Below, piece after piece: positions 6,266-14,673 of a DNA stretch of 64,000 nucleotides. The position numbers were made by a program, and so were the translations under genes. The notes below the pieces were generated by a model. It ran no database searches. It was not told the origin of the DNA and worked only from the letters and a program-made list of their open reading frames with translations. The stretch's first letter is position 1; every line of letters starts with the position of its first letter. Source of the stretch: Polynucleobacter sp. SHI8 (GTDB lineage Bacteria; Pseudomonadota; Gammaproteobacteria; Burkholderiales; Burkholderiaceae); contig NZ_AP027204.1 in the NCBI RefSeq assembly GCF_027944005.1, positions 1,984,001 to 2,048,000 on the forward strand. Direction: 5' to 3'.

Positions 6266-8038
6266 ATGACAAAAAATAAGCTTTCTCATATTGGCTCTCT
6301 AAAAGTTTTACTACCGTTTGTAAAGCCTTATAAAAAGCAATTACTAATTGCTATTTTTAGTTTAGTTTTAGCAGCAAGCGCTACTCTAGCGGTACCGTTT
6401 AGCTTTCGAGAAATTATAAATTTAGGCTTCACCTCTTCTAGTAGTGCACAGATTAATTCAACGTTTATTCAGTTATTTTTGATCGCATCCGTAGTAGCGT
6501 TTTCAACGGCACTACGTTTTTATATGGTCTCTTGGCTTGGGGAAAGAATTACATCTGATATCAAAAAAGCAGTATATGACCATGTTCTTTATCAAAGCCC
6601 AGAATTTTTCGAAGTAACAAAAAGTGGCGAAATTCTTTCTCGACTCAACACGGACACCACACTGATTCAAACACTGGTTGGAACAAGTGTTTCTATGGCC
6701 ATTAGAAACACGCTTTTACTACTTGGTGGCCTTGTCATGATGTTTATCACCAGTGTTAAATTATCGATTTTGATCTTTACCCTATTGTTATTAACCGTCA
6801 TTCCAACGGTGCTTCTTGGACGGAGGGTTCGTAAATTATCAAAAAACTCTCAAGATAAAATCGCTGATGCCTCCGCACTTGCTGGTGAAAAACTTAATAC
6901 CGTTTCAACCATACAATCTTTTACTCAAGAAGCTAACGAATCGAAATTTTTTAATCAATTGATTGAAACCTCATTTGTAACAGCGAAACACAGAAATCTA
7001 GCGCGATCAAATCTGACATTTATCGCAATTTTACTTGGATTTTCTAGCATCATTCTGATTCTTTGGTTGGGTGCCTACGCGGTTACGCGCAATGAGCTCT
7101 CTAGTGGTGAACTCACTCAATTTATTTTGTATACGGTGATCGTAGCTGGGGCAATTGCCGTTGTTGCCGAGGTCATTGGTGATACACAACGTGCCATCGG
7201 GGCAAGTGAGAGGCTTTTAGAGCTTCTTCAACTCAACTCGAATATCATAAATCCTAGCTCTCCAAAATCTGTAAAAGTGGTTCCAGCGCAAGGTATTCAA
7301 TTAGAGATTGAAAATCTTTCATTTCACTATCCTTCTAATTCACATCAAGTCCTATCCGATATGAATCTTATTATCAAGCCCGGAGAAAGAGTGGCCATAG
7401 TAGGACCATCCGGGGCAGGTAAAACCTCTTTATTTCAATTGCTTTTACGTTTTTATGAGCCTCAACAAGGAGCAATTAAGTTAGAGGGTGTCGATATTCG
7501 AGATTTACAACTACATGATTTAAGAAAATTAATCGGTATTGTTCCTCAAGACTTAGTCATCTTTTCAACAAACGCAATGGAAAATATTCGTTACGGCAAA
7601 GAAGACGCAAGTGACGAAGAAGTATTTCAAGCGGCTAAGTTGGCCGCTGCGGATGAATTTATTACACGCTTACCAAAGGGCTATGATACTTTTTTAGGTG
7701 ACAGGGGCATGCGTCTTTCAGGTGGTCAAAAACAACGTATCGTCATTGCAAGGGCTTTACTAAAAAATCCTCCTCTTTTATTGCTTGATGAAGCAACGAG
7801 TTCCCTCGATGCAGAATCTGAACACCTTGTTCAACAAGCTCTCGACGTGGCCATGAGAAACCGCACAACCGTGGTGATAGCGCATCGTCTATCAACGGTC
7901 AAACAGGCAGATCGTATCATTGTTCTCGATCATGGACACATTATCGAAACAGGTAACCATGCCAGCTTAATCCAGCAAGGTGGCTTATATTCCAACTTGG
8001 CTAAATTGCAATTTATTGATAGTGAATCTACACTTTAA
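6266..8038 (+). CDS. MsbA-type ABC exporter (fused membrane and ATPase domains)
   Basis: 590 aa half-transporter that works as a dimer in the inner membrane. The N-terminal six-helix domain covers about residues 20-315. The ATPase carries Walker A GPSGAGKT (380-387), a Q-loop in IVPQD, signature LSGGQKQR (484-491), Walker B LLLLDE (504-509) and the H-loop IAHRLST. The family includes lipid A, lipid and drug exporters; the substrate cannot be told from sequence, and no lpxK follows, so msbA itself is not assigned. Confidence 0.92.
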   Translation: MTKNKLSHIGSLKVLLPFVKPYKKQLLIAIFSLVLAASATLAVPFSFREIINLGFTSSSSAQINSTFIQLFLIASVVAFSTALRFYMVSWLGERITSDIKKAVYDHVLYQSPEFFEVTKSGEILSRLNTDTTLIQTLVGTSVSMAIRNTLLLLGGLVMMFITSVKLSILIFTLLLLTVIPTVLLGRRVRKLSKNSQDKIADASALAGEKLNTVSTIQSFTQEANESKFFNQLIETSFVTAKHRNLARSNLTFIAILLGFSSIILILWLGAYAVTRNELSSGELTQFILYTVIVAGAIAVVAEVIGDTQRAIGASERLLELLQLNSNIINPSSPKSVKVVPAQGIQLEIENLSFHYPSNSHQVLSDMNLIIKPGERVAIVGPSGAGKTSLFQLLLRFYEPQQGAIKLEGVDIRDLQLHDLRKLIGIVPQDLVIFSTNAMENIRYGKEDASDEEVFQAAKLAAADEFITRLPKGYDTFLGDRGMRLSGGQKQRIVIARALLKNPPLLLLDEATSSLDAESEHLVQQALDVAMRNRTTVVIAHRLSTVKQADRIIVLDHGHIIETGNHASLIQQGGLYSNLAKLQFIDSESTL

Positions 8039-8099
8039 ATCAAATAGCTTATCGGTCCAGAGTCACAATGCTTTGAGAATATTGGTATCCACTTAAATT

Positions 8100-8522
8100 C
8101 TATTTGTTTATATGCATGGGACTTTTTTGTTTTTTTACTAACCATAAAGCACCAGGTCCTAAAAGTTTGGAGATCTGATGTCGATTTTTTGCAAAAAATC
8201 GATACCCGAATTGCAAAATGGGTTGCAAGATTTCTCTAGAAAATAGCCAAGCTAAAAATGGCAGATTAGCGCGGCGATAGGCTTCTGGAAATACAATCGC
8301 CCCATGAATTAACCCACCATCTGCATATTGACCATACATGGAAGCCAAAGCTTGCTCACATGACACACCAACTGATATAGGGTCATAACGTTCTGAATTG
8401 ATATCAATGAAGTCGAGGAGTTCCTCTTGATTCCGGCCAGAAAGGAATAAAATTTCAGCCTGACATAAGGGGCAAGCACCATCGTAAAATAGAGTCAGTT
8501 TTTGTAAATGATTAGTCATCAA
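8100..8522 (-). CDS. DCC-family (DUF393) thiol-disulfide oxidoreductase-like protein
   Basis: 140 aa. The N-terminal FYDGACPLCQAE motif with Cys17-x2-Cys20 defines the DCC family, whose thioredoxin-like fold is predicted to handle disulfides. The later RRANLPFLAWLF segment is also usual in the family. Two ATGs at the start (MM) are equally possible. It is divergent from the SDR gene at 8571 with 48 bp between, and convergent with the ABC exporter. Confidence 0.88.
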   Translation of the reverse strand: MMTNHLQKLTLFYDGACPLCQAEILFLSGRNQEELLDFIDINSERYDPISVGVSCEQALASMYGQYADGGLIHGAIVFPEAYRRANLPFLAWLFSREILQPILQFGYRFFAKNRHQISKLLGPGALWLVKKQKSPMHINK

Positions 8523-8570
8523 GCAAGTTTATGACTTATTCAATAAACTTGCTGTAATCCTCTCATTAAT

Positions 8571-9275
8571 TTGATTCTTTTGAAAATACTTCCAAATCCC
8601 TTTCGTGCTTTGATTATTGGCTCCTCCGGCACCATCGGATCTGCTTTTGTAGAACTTCTCCAAAGTAATCCTTCCTGCTCAGAAGTTGTTGGTGTTCATC
8701 GCCATGCAGAATATCCATTGGATTATAAAAACCCTGCATCGATTGAGAGTTGTGCTAACTCACTTTCTGGTGGTGGATCATTTCAACTGATTATTAATAC
8801 AATTGGGGTATTACATACTAGCGACTGGATGCCGGAAAAGAAACTAGATGATCTTAATGCTGAGCAATTAATGGAACTCTTGAAAATAAATGCTATTGGT
8901 CCAGCTCTCAGCATTCAACACTTCTCTAAACTTCTTGATCGTAACTATGGAATCATGGTCACACTTTCTGCCAAGGTGGGAAGTATTGAAGATAATCGAC
9001 TTGGTGGTTGGTATAGCTATCGTGCATCAAAGGCTGCACTCAATATGTTAATCAAAACTGCGTCTATTGAATTAGCTCGGACAAAACCAAATGTTGCATT
9101 AATCGCCATGCATCCAGGCACTGTGAACTCAAGACTCTCAAAACCTTTTAAAGGTGAGCAAATTGGCAGGCCTCCTCTTGATGCTGTAAGAGACATGTTT
9201 GCTGTCATTGAAAACCTGACGAAAGAAGATTCGGGAAGTTTTGTTTCTTACTCAGGTGAAAAATTACCCTGGTAA
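8571..9275 (+). CDS. Short-chain dehydrogenase/reductase (C-factor-like)
   Basis: 234 aa Rossmann-fold oxidoreductase. The nucleotide-binding motif GSSGTIGSA lies at about residues 17-25, the NTIG strand at about 76, the catalytic Tyr150-x3-Lys154 in YSYRASK, and the MHPGTV segment after it. The fold resembles CsgA/C-factor-type SDRs. The start is uncertain: TTG at 8571 or TTG at 8580, neither with a clear SD. The substrate is unknown. Confidence 0.88.
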   Translation: MILLKILPNPFRALIIGSSGTIGSAFVELLQSNPSCSEVVGVHRHAEYPLDYKNPASIESCANSLSGGGSFQLIINTIGVLHTSDWMPEKKLDDLNAEQLMELLKINAIGPALSIQHFSKLLDRNYGIMVTLSAKVGSIEDNRLGGWYSYRASKAALNMLIKTASIELARTKPNVALIAMHPGTVNSRLSKPFKGEQIGRPPLDAVRDMFAVIENLTKEDSGSFVSYSGEKLPW

Positions 9276-9291
9276 AAAGTGATTGGTTAAT

Positions 9292-9453
9292 CTAGGTCAG
9301 CGTCTTGGGCGCACTTTTCCTACATGCATCAGAGCAGTATTTAATCGCTTCCCAATTTTTCGCCCAAGACTTTCTCCACGTCATTTCTTTTTTACAAACG
9401 ACACAGGTTTTACTTGGTAGAAAACTTTTATTACCTTTAAATGAAGTACTCAT
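9292..9453 (-). CDS. DUF2256 small zinc-ribbon-like protein of the photolyase cassette
   Basis: A 53-aa frame with the DUF2256 pattern: LPSKTCVVCKKEMTWRKSW, then YCSDACRK. Four Cys (17, 20, 40, 44) are arranged CxxC-CxxxC as in a metal-binding ribbon. It starts 8 bp after the photolyase stop on the same strand. DUF2256 genes are commonly found next to bacterial cryptochrome/photolyase genes (established association); the biochemical role is unknown. Confidence 0.85.
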   Translation of the reverse strand: MSTSFKGNKSFLPSKTCVVCKKEMTWRKSWAKNWEAIKYCSDACRKSAPKTLT

Positions 9454-9461
9454 ATGAAGCT

Positions 9462-10988
9462 CTAGAGCTCATTCAAGTGGTTCAATACATACTGCGCATG
9501 TTCTTGAATCGACTTCTGATCTTCAAGACTAATTCTATTGAGGTTAGCTGTCATCAACCTGGTGCGTGGGCTTGATTCAAATTGGGTGCGATGCTTGATC
9601 AAAAAATTCCAATAGAGTGTGGTCACTGGACATGCGGTTTCACCGAAACGAACTTCAGGCTTGTATTTACATGAACTACAGTAATTACTCATGCGTTTGA
9701 TATAGGCGCCACTGGCAATATAGGGCTTACTCGTAAATCTTCCGCCATTGGCAAAGAGCGCCATGCCAGCTGTATTAGGTAATTCTACCCATTCAATCGC
9801 ATCTACATAGACAGCTAAATACCAGGCACACACCTCGGATGGCAAGATTTCAGCTAATAGCGCAAAGTTGCCAGTCACCATCAAACGCTGAATATGATGT
9901 GCATAGCCATACTTGAGCGTCTGACCTATGGCATCTTTCATACAGGCCATGTTGGTTTGACCATTCCAATACCACTTAGGTAGTGCTCTTTGATGATCAT
10001 AATAGTTGTCTTGAGCCATCTGCGGCATATCTAGGTAATACATGCCACGGACAAATTCTCGCCAACCTACAATTTGCCGAATAAATCCTTCAACTGTTGA
10101 TAGATCTAGTTCATATTTTTTCCAAGCAAGTAAGACCGACTGAATCACTTCTCTTGGATTGAGTAACTTCAGATTGAGCGAACTCGACAGAATTGAATGC
10201 CAACCAAAGGGGGTATCTGTCCACATCGCATCTTGAAACACACCAAAATTTCTTAAACGGTATTCCACAAAATAATTAAGCGCCTCTAATGCTTGGGTAC
10301 GAGTGACAGGCCACCGAAAATGATCTAGTGATCCAGGATGATCTGAGTATGTTGTATTGACAAAGTCAATTACTTCTTTGGAAATTGAATCAGGTTCAAA
10401 TAAAGCAGGATCCTCAATAATTCCAGGGCCTTTTTTTGGATATGGCTTCCGATTATCTTGATCAAAATTCCACTGGCCTCCCTCAGGATTTCCTTCAGAG
10501 TCGATCAAAATATGATGGGTTTTGCGCATTAGGCGGTAGAAGTATTCTAGTCTTAACTCTTTTTTATCTCCGACCCACTCTATAAACTCTTGATGGGAGC
10601 AATAAAAATGCTCGTCTTCACGCATCTCAAGACTGATCGATACATCTTTTGCTAACTCTTCTATTTGCTGCTTTAAGCGCCATTCACCAGGTTCAACACA
10701 GACTAAGTGGGTAAACTTTTTCTGGAGTAGCTTTTCTTTTAAAGCAGCAACAATCGTAAGAGGTGAATTTTGAACATATGTAAGAGGATAATTTTGCTCT
10801 TTCAGATTGTCAGCAAAGTGCCGCATCGCCGATAAAAACAAGGCTATTTTCGCCTTATGAGTCCAAACATACTTGGCTTCATGCATTGACTCAATCATGA
10901 TTACTTCATCCGTCTTGAAATCAAAATTTCTAAGGGCTGCACTCTTGATGTCTAACTGGTCACCCAAGATGAGGATGAGTTTTTTCAT
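9462..10988 (-). CDS. FeS-cluster cryptochrome/photolyase-related protein (bacterial (6-4) photolyase type)
   Basis: 508 aa of the deoxyribodipyrimidine photolyase-related family (PF04244 type), which uses FAD and light to repair (6-4) photoproducts. The N-terminus LILGDQLD is the antenna-binding Rossmann domain, and the middle GFIRQIVGWREFVRGMYY and LPNTAGMALFANGGRFTSKPY form the FAD/DNA region. C-terminal Cys residues in YCSSCKY and ETACPV, plus one earlier Cys, would hold the 4Fe-4S cluster. Its start overlaps the stop of the TIGR03643-type gene (ATGA), and DUF2256 follows: one operon read leftward. Confidence 0.93.
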   Translation of the reverse strand: MKKLILILGDQLDIKSAALRNFDFKTDEVIMIESMHEAKYVWTHKAKIALFLSAMRHFADNLKEQNYPLTYVQNSPLTIVAALKEKLLQKKFTHLVCVEPGEWRLKQQIEELAKDVSISLEMREDEHFYCSHQEFIEWVGDKKELRLEYFYRLMRKTHHILIDSEGNPEGGQWNFDQDNRKPYPKKGPGIIEDPALFEPDSISKEVIDFVNTTYSDHPGSLDHFRWPVTRTQALEALNYFVEYRLRNFGVFQDAMWTDTPFGWHSILSSSLNLKLLNPREVIQSVLLAWKKYELDLSTVEGFIRQIVGWREFVRGMYYLDMPQMAQDNYYDHQRALPKWYWNGQTNMACMKDAIGQTLKYGYAHHIQRLMVTGNFALLAEILPSEVCAWYLAVYVDAIEWVELPNTAGMALFANGGRFTSKPYIASGAYIKRMSNYCSSCKYKPEVRFGETACPVTTLYWNFLIKHRTQFESSPRTRLMTANLNRISLEDQKSIQEHAQYVLNHLNEL

Positions 10989-11254
10989 TTATTTTTGTAT
11001 TGTGTTGGACAATATGCGCGGTCAACTAACTTACTTCGAAGTGCGACATGCTTTGTTGCTCTTCCAGTGACGCGCTTGCGCCACATTTCAAAGGAACTCC
11101 GTTTAAGCTCATGACGCATGAGTTGAATCACTTGCGACTCTAATAGGCCAAACGATTGCTCAATCGCATCAAATGGAGTGCGATCTTCCCAAGCCATTTC
11201 AATCAGGCGAGATTTATCAGACTCAGAGAGTGTTTTTGGATGAAATTTTGGCAC
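10985..11254 (-). CDS. TIGR03643/DUF2805 family small protein
   Basis: 89 aa. The core MAWEDRTPFDAIEQSFGL and MRHELKRSSFEMWRKRVTGR are typical of the TIGR03643 family of small helical proteins. The N-terminal part looks like a helix-turn-helix (AIEQSFGLLESQVIQLMR). Its stop overlaps the photolyase start by four bases, so translation is probably coupled. The function is unknown; the position first in the photolyase operon suggests a linked or regulatory role. Confidence 0.85.
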   Translation of the reverse strand: MPKFHPKTLSESDKSRLIEMAWEDRTPFDAIEQSFGLLESQVIQLMRHELKRSSFEMWRKRVTGRATKHVALRSKLVDRAYCPTQYKNK

Positions 11255-11726
11255 AATGCAAGTTTAAGACTTTTTGAACAATTTCGCATAAGATTATTAT
11301 TTTCTAATCTAATGTATTGCAAGTGCTTAATTCAAACTCTCCTTCAGAGACTTAAACAACAATGCAAAGGATAATGAGATCGGAACCCTCACAAGAGGTA
11401 AGAGTTACATGTTATGAATGTTTTTAAAACACTCTAATGATGATTTACTTCTTAACGATATCTTTAATTAAACGTTGAGCAGCCTTCTCATAAACTTCGC
11501 TCCTATCACGCTTGCCAACTGCAACGACTACAACTGTAACTATTTTGTCGTTAACTTCATAGACCAAGCGATAGCCAATTCAACGAATCTTTATCTTACA
11601 GCGATCTTTGCTATCCCTTAGTTTTGCAGAAGCTATATGTGGTGTTTCAAGACGTTCTACAAGTTTGTGTTTAAATTGCTGCCGAACAGATTCATCAAGA
11701 CTCTTCCATTCTTTCAAAGCTTGATC

Positions 11727-12903
11727 TTGACATCCTCCCCGCCCTAAAGGACGGGGATTCCTACTGCTAGACGTTCATGTCCGAACGCAAGAATATTGAG
11801 AGCTCCATTGATGTCCCTGTCGTGAACAGATCCACAATGACACTTCCAACTTCTCTTATTCAAATCAGCTCTACCTTTCGGACTATTGTCGGAGATTTCC
11901 ACGCAACTCGAACAGATTTGGCTTGAATACGCTTCATTCACTTCCTCAAATATCACGCCAGCCTGACGGCTTTTATATTCCAACATGGTTTTGAGTGATG
12001 ACCAGCCAGCGTCTAGCGTAGATTTAGCCATCTTTGTTTTTATTAATTTACTGCTTGATACATTCCCCACAAATATTGCACCGTATTCTTGTGTGAGCAT
12101 GGTACTAAATTTATGTAACTCATCCTTGCGACGATTTTTAATCTTCGCATGAATGTTTTTTACCTCTAACTTCTTATTCGCTCGTTGAGCTTTGCCTAAT
12201 GACCCCTCTAACTTGCGATAGTTACGACCCTCTAAGCGTGCGCCATCGCTTGTAACAGCACACTCTTTGAGTCCCAAGTCAATTCCTACTGATTTAGTTG
12301 CCTCATTGGTTTTTAGTTTGACTTTCACTGTTGTATTGAAATACCAACGACCTCTAGAATCTTCACAGAATGATCCGGTACCAAGTTCGTAATTGAACAA
12401 TTCATAGGAGTCCCAAAGACTGATTGCTTTACCTTGGTAGTGAACCTGTCCATTCTTATATTTGATAGCAGACTTCTTGAATGGTATCCATCCTAGTGAG
12501 CGTTGAGAACCATGAGATTTTCTCCATCGCAATTTTACTTTTCTGAACTGAATTCGGCGCGTTACAAATTCCTCATTAACCGCTTGGACTGATTGGCTAT
12601 GCAAACTCAAGCCCTCTTTTGTTGAACCAGTAGTGTATTGATTTAAATCGTAAGCTGAAAAGAATTTGCCTGTTTTTTTGGTATGAGTATAGGACAAGTC
12701 ATTAACGAAATTCCATACGAAATTAACTTCCTTACTTTGAGAAAGTAGGAATTTTGCGTGCTTATCCTTAACGCGTAATGAAAGGGTTTTTGTCATCACC
12801 ATATACTGTATATTTTAACAGTACTAACCTTAAATATCAACATTTACATCATGTTACGTCACTTATCCCCCAGCTAAAGCAAGGGGTTTTGTGACGCGTT
12901 TTT
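11727..12903 (-). mobile_element. IS200/IS605-family element with tnpB only (IS1341-like)
   Basis: 1177 bp. There are no terminal inverted repeats; both ends have subterminal hairpins. The right end (11737-11756) is CCCCGTCC-TTTA-GGGCGGGG on the minus strand, then GAGGATGTCAA, the usual right end. The left end has CGTCAC/GTGACG around a CCCC/GGGG hairpin (12857-12896). It sits 3' of a TCAT tetranucleotide (12907-12904), with no target duplication, as the family does. Boundaries are supported by restoration of the toxin reading frame on removal. No TnpA gene is present, so it moves only in trans. Confidence 0.85.
11744..12802 (-). CDS. tnpB: TnpB RNA-guided nuclease-family protein with altered RuvC-II site
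   Basis: 352 aa, IS200/IS605 accessory protein and ancestor-type of Cas12. Order: N-terminal HTH-like/WED part, RuvC-I with Asp175 in GIDLGLKE, RuvC-II strand AIFVGNV (243-248), zinc ribbon Cys297-x2-Cys300 and Cys321-x-Cys323, RuvC-III HDRDING with Asp330. The canonical RuvC-II has Glu (as in I-x-x-E-D-L); here that position is Gly246. The stop codon lies inside the right-end hairpin, so the omega-RNA scaffold would overlap the 3' end of the gene. Nuclease activity is uncertain. Confidence 0.92.
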   Translation of the reverse strand: MVMTKTLSLRVKDKHAKFLLSQSKEVNFVWNFVNDLSYTHTKKTGKFFSAYDLNQYTTGSTKEGLSLHSQSVQAVNEEFVTRRIQFRKVKLRWRKSHGSQRSLGWIPFKKSAIKYKNGQVHYQGKAISLWDSYELFNYELGTGSFCEDSRGRWYFNTTVKVKLKTNEATKSVGIDLGLKECAVTSDGARLEGRNYRKLEGSLGKAQRANKKLEVKNIHAKIKNRRKDELHKFSTMLTQEYGAIFVGNVSSSKLIKTKMAKSTLDAGWSSLKTMLEYKSRQAGVIFEEVNEAYSSQICSSCVEISDNSPKGRADLNKRSWKCHCGSVHDRDINGALNILAFGHERLAVGIPVL

Positions 12904-12919
12904 ATGATAAAAATCAAGT

Positions 12920-13168
12920 TTATAGGTCATCTAAGGACACTCGAATGGTTGCTTGTCCTTTTCTAGAATCGGCGATTGCGTTCAGTTCCAAATCCTCTAA
13001 ATAATCCATCAACGCTTCATAAGCTTTAGCAGGCACACAATAAAAGACAGGCTCATTCCTATTTAAAATAGCAACAGGAAATCCTTCCCCAGACGCCACT
13101 GTTAGCATTGGATTTTTCTTTAGTTCTGTAACACTCGCTGACATATTACTGAGGATCATATTAGTCAT
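12920..13168 (-). CDS. PhdYeFM/StbD-type antitoxin
   Basis: 82 aa. The N-terminal domain (MSASVTELKKNPMLTVAS and VAILNRNEPVFYCVPAKAY) is the DNA-binding Phd/YefM fold; the C-terminal tail (DSRKGQATIRVSLDDL) would wrap the toxin. It precedes and overlaps by 11 bp the interrupted RelE-type toxin. It likely represses its own promoter. With the toxin dead it is an orphan antitoxin that may still protect against related toxins. Confidence 0.88.
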   Translation of the reverse strand: MTNMILSNMSASVTELKKNPMLTVASGEGFPVAILNRNEPVFYCVPAKAYEALMDYLEDLELNAIADSRKGQATIRVSLDDL

Positions 13169-13189
13169 AAGTATTCTCTAAATTAAATA

Positions 13190-13224
13190 GTTTTAAACAG
13201 GCCAATAATAGCCCGTTTAAAAAC
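13190..13224. repeat. Imperfect hairpin upstream of the antitoxin gene
   Basis: GTTTTAAAC-x-GGC and GCC-x-GTTTAAAAAC face each other about 22 bp before the antitoxin start. It may be the antitoxin autoregulatory operator or a terminator for the upstream minus-strand gene at 13338. Confidence 0.4.
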
Positions 13225-13337
13225 ACTTTGTAAAGCACCTAATAAAGCACTATCAATTTACCAATCATGAAATACTTCATCATCTAAAGTAAGCTTAGTT
13301 ATTTTTTACGAGATGAGGACATTTTTTGGCTTTCGGT

Positions 13338-13664
13338 CTACTTTGAATTCCACTTATGAAGTAGACGTTCTTTTATTTTTTTTATTTCTCTTGGGGACTT
13401 AGTTAACTTTGTTGCCAACATATGAGCTATTACATTTTGGCTTTCATGTGTCCAATATTGTCGACCATCTTTTCCCATATCCCAAGTACTACTAATTTGA
13501 TTTTTAGGAATTGTCTGATAATTATCTAAATTAGAAAAAGTTATTTGATTGATAGCCATTCTTTCATGACAGCGCCAACGAGAATGCCAAATCTTTTTAT
13601 CTTTTTTTTCACTCTTACAGTTTGTCATCCCATAGATGGGTGTTTTTCTTATACTTCTACTCAT
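13338..13664 (-). CDS. Conserved hypothetical basic protein
   Basis: 108 aa. The ATG at 13664 is preceded by AAAAGGAAAA, a better start than the in-frame TTG at 13679. The opening SRSIRKTPIYGMTNCKSEK and the following KIWHSRWR are basic; the second half has WDMGKDGRQYWTHES and a Lys-rich end (KERLLHKWNSK). I have an impression of similar short proteins in other bacteria, but know no function. It is not clearly linked to its neighbours. Confidence 0.6.
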   Translation of the reverse strand: MSRSIRKTPIYGMTNCKSEKKDKKIWHSRWRCHERMAINQITFSNLDNYQTIPKNQISSTWDMGKDGRQYWTHESQNVIAHMLATKLTKSPREIKKIKERLLHKWNSK

Positions 13665-13745
13665 GCTTTTCCTTTTCAATTTGTAATACTACAAAATTTA
13701 AAAAGGCTGGTTGTTGGTATGGATATTTTATTTATTGGTGAACCA

Positions 13746-14555
13746 TCAGGAAGCTGCGCAGCGAAAGCCAATATTATGGTGGCCTGCTTTTGGGTTACGG
13801 GATAAATATTTACCACGTTGTGTAGTCGTAATTTCCTGAGGAGGTGAATCATGTCCCCCACCTCGTGTAGATCGGACCGGTCCCGTATTTTGGTTTTCTC
13901 TTCCATCATCAGATTTGTATGGATAGGGTTGATAGGCACTAGATACCCACTCCCATTGATTTCCCGCCATATCTAAAATTCCATATGGACTTGCTCCGCC
14001 TGGGAATGCATCAGCTGGCGCAGATGAGTTAAAGGGAGCTCCAAAATGAGCGAGCTTATTATTCGGTGCTGCATTTCCCCATGGGTATTTCCGACCATCT
14101 GTGCCACGCGCTACTTTTTCCCATTCTGATTCAGTAGGCAATCTTTTATTTAACCAAGCACAATAGTCGCGTGCTCCAACCCAACTCACTTCATTCACTG
14201 GATGTGATTCATAACCAAGATCAGCTCGCCATAATGAATTCTGCCGATGGATTCTGGCATCACTATCGTCATCATCATAAAAACTCTCACCTCGCTGATT
14301 TTGGAGGCCTTGGGAATTAAGAAATTGTGCAAAATCACTATTACTCACAGGAAGAATGTCTAGATAAAAGGCTTTCACATAAATCGTATGTTCTGGTTTT
14401 TCATCATCGGGACCAACATTGGATCCCATAGTAAAAGGTCCCTCTGCAATAAGTGCCATCTTTTTTGACGCCCGAAGGTCTTTAGAATTTATCTGTGCAT
14501 GAACAACTATTGAGAAAGTCAGCATTACAAAAATAACTGCACCGACACGGCTCAT
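13746..14555 (-). CDS. Exported SUMF1/FGE-sulfatase-domain protein
   Basis: About 269 aa from the chosen start. In-frame ATGs upstream at 14627 and 14600 also exist, but the ATG at 14555 puts a Sec signal peptide (GAVIFVMLTFSIVVHA) at the N-terminus. The FGE-like core is clear: GPFTMGSN, PVNEVSWVGARDYCAWLNKRLP, TESEWEKVARG, YPWGNA, GNQWEWVSS and GFRCAA at the end. The redox Cys pair of true formylglycine-generating enzymes is not seen in the RGKYLSR region, so it is probably a non-catalytic or different member of the family, acting outside the cytoplasm. Confidence 0.85.
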   Translation of the reverse strand: MSRVGAVIFVMLTFSIVVHAQINSKDLRASKKMALIAEGPFTMGSNVGPDDEKPEHTIYVKAFYLDILPVSNSDFAQFLNSQGLQNQRGESFYDDDDSDARIHRQNSLWRADLGYESHPVNEVSWVGARDYCAWLNKRLPTESEWEKVARGTDGRKYPWGNAAPNNKLAHFGAPFNSSAPADAFPGGASPYGILDMAGNQWEWVSSAYQPYPYKSDDGRENQNTGPVRSTRGGGHDSPPQEITTTQRGKYLSRNPKAGHHNIGFRCAAS

Positions 14556-14673
14556 AACATATTTTGTGAACGCTAAATTAGACAATTCTTTTCCCCACAT
14601 AATTAGTATATTAAGCCCAATCTCCATTTGAATATATCTATTACCTTACAACTTTTAAAATCATTGCAATTAA

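Larger units (their letters stand above)
11445..12930 (-). pseudogene. RelE-type toxin gene, disrupted by an IS element and an internal stop
   Basis: The toxin begins with an ATG at 12930 that overlaps the antitoxin stop and reads MTYKLDFYH to 12904. After removal of the inserted element (11727-12903) the frame continues precisely at 11726 as DQALKEWKSLDES and runs to a TAA at 11445-11447, about 102 codons, normal for RelE/ParE mRNA interferases. A TGA at 11580-11582 additionally breaks the frame just before the conserved IGYRLVYEV strand. So the toxin is inactivated twice while the antitoxin remains intact. Confidence 0.85.

Noticed and set aside
13545..13805. 86-codon plus-strand frame
   Set aside because: Antisense across two minus-strand genes and the gap between them; no SD and no family pattern.
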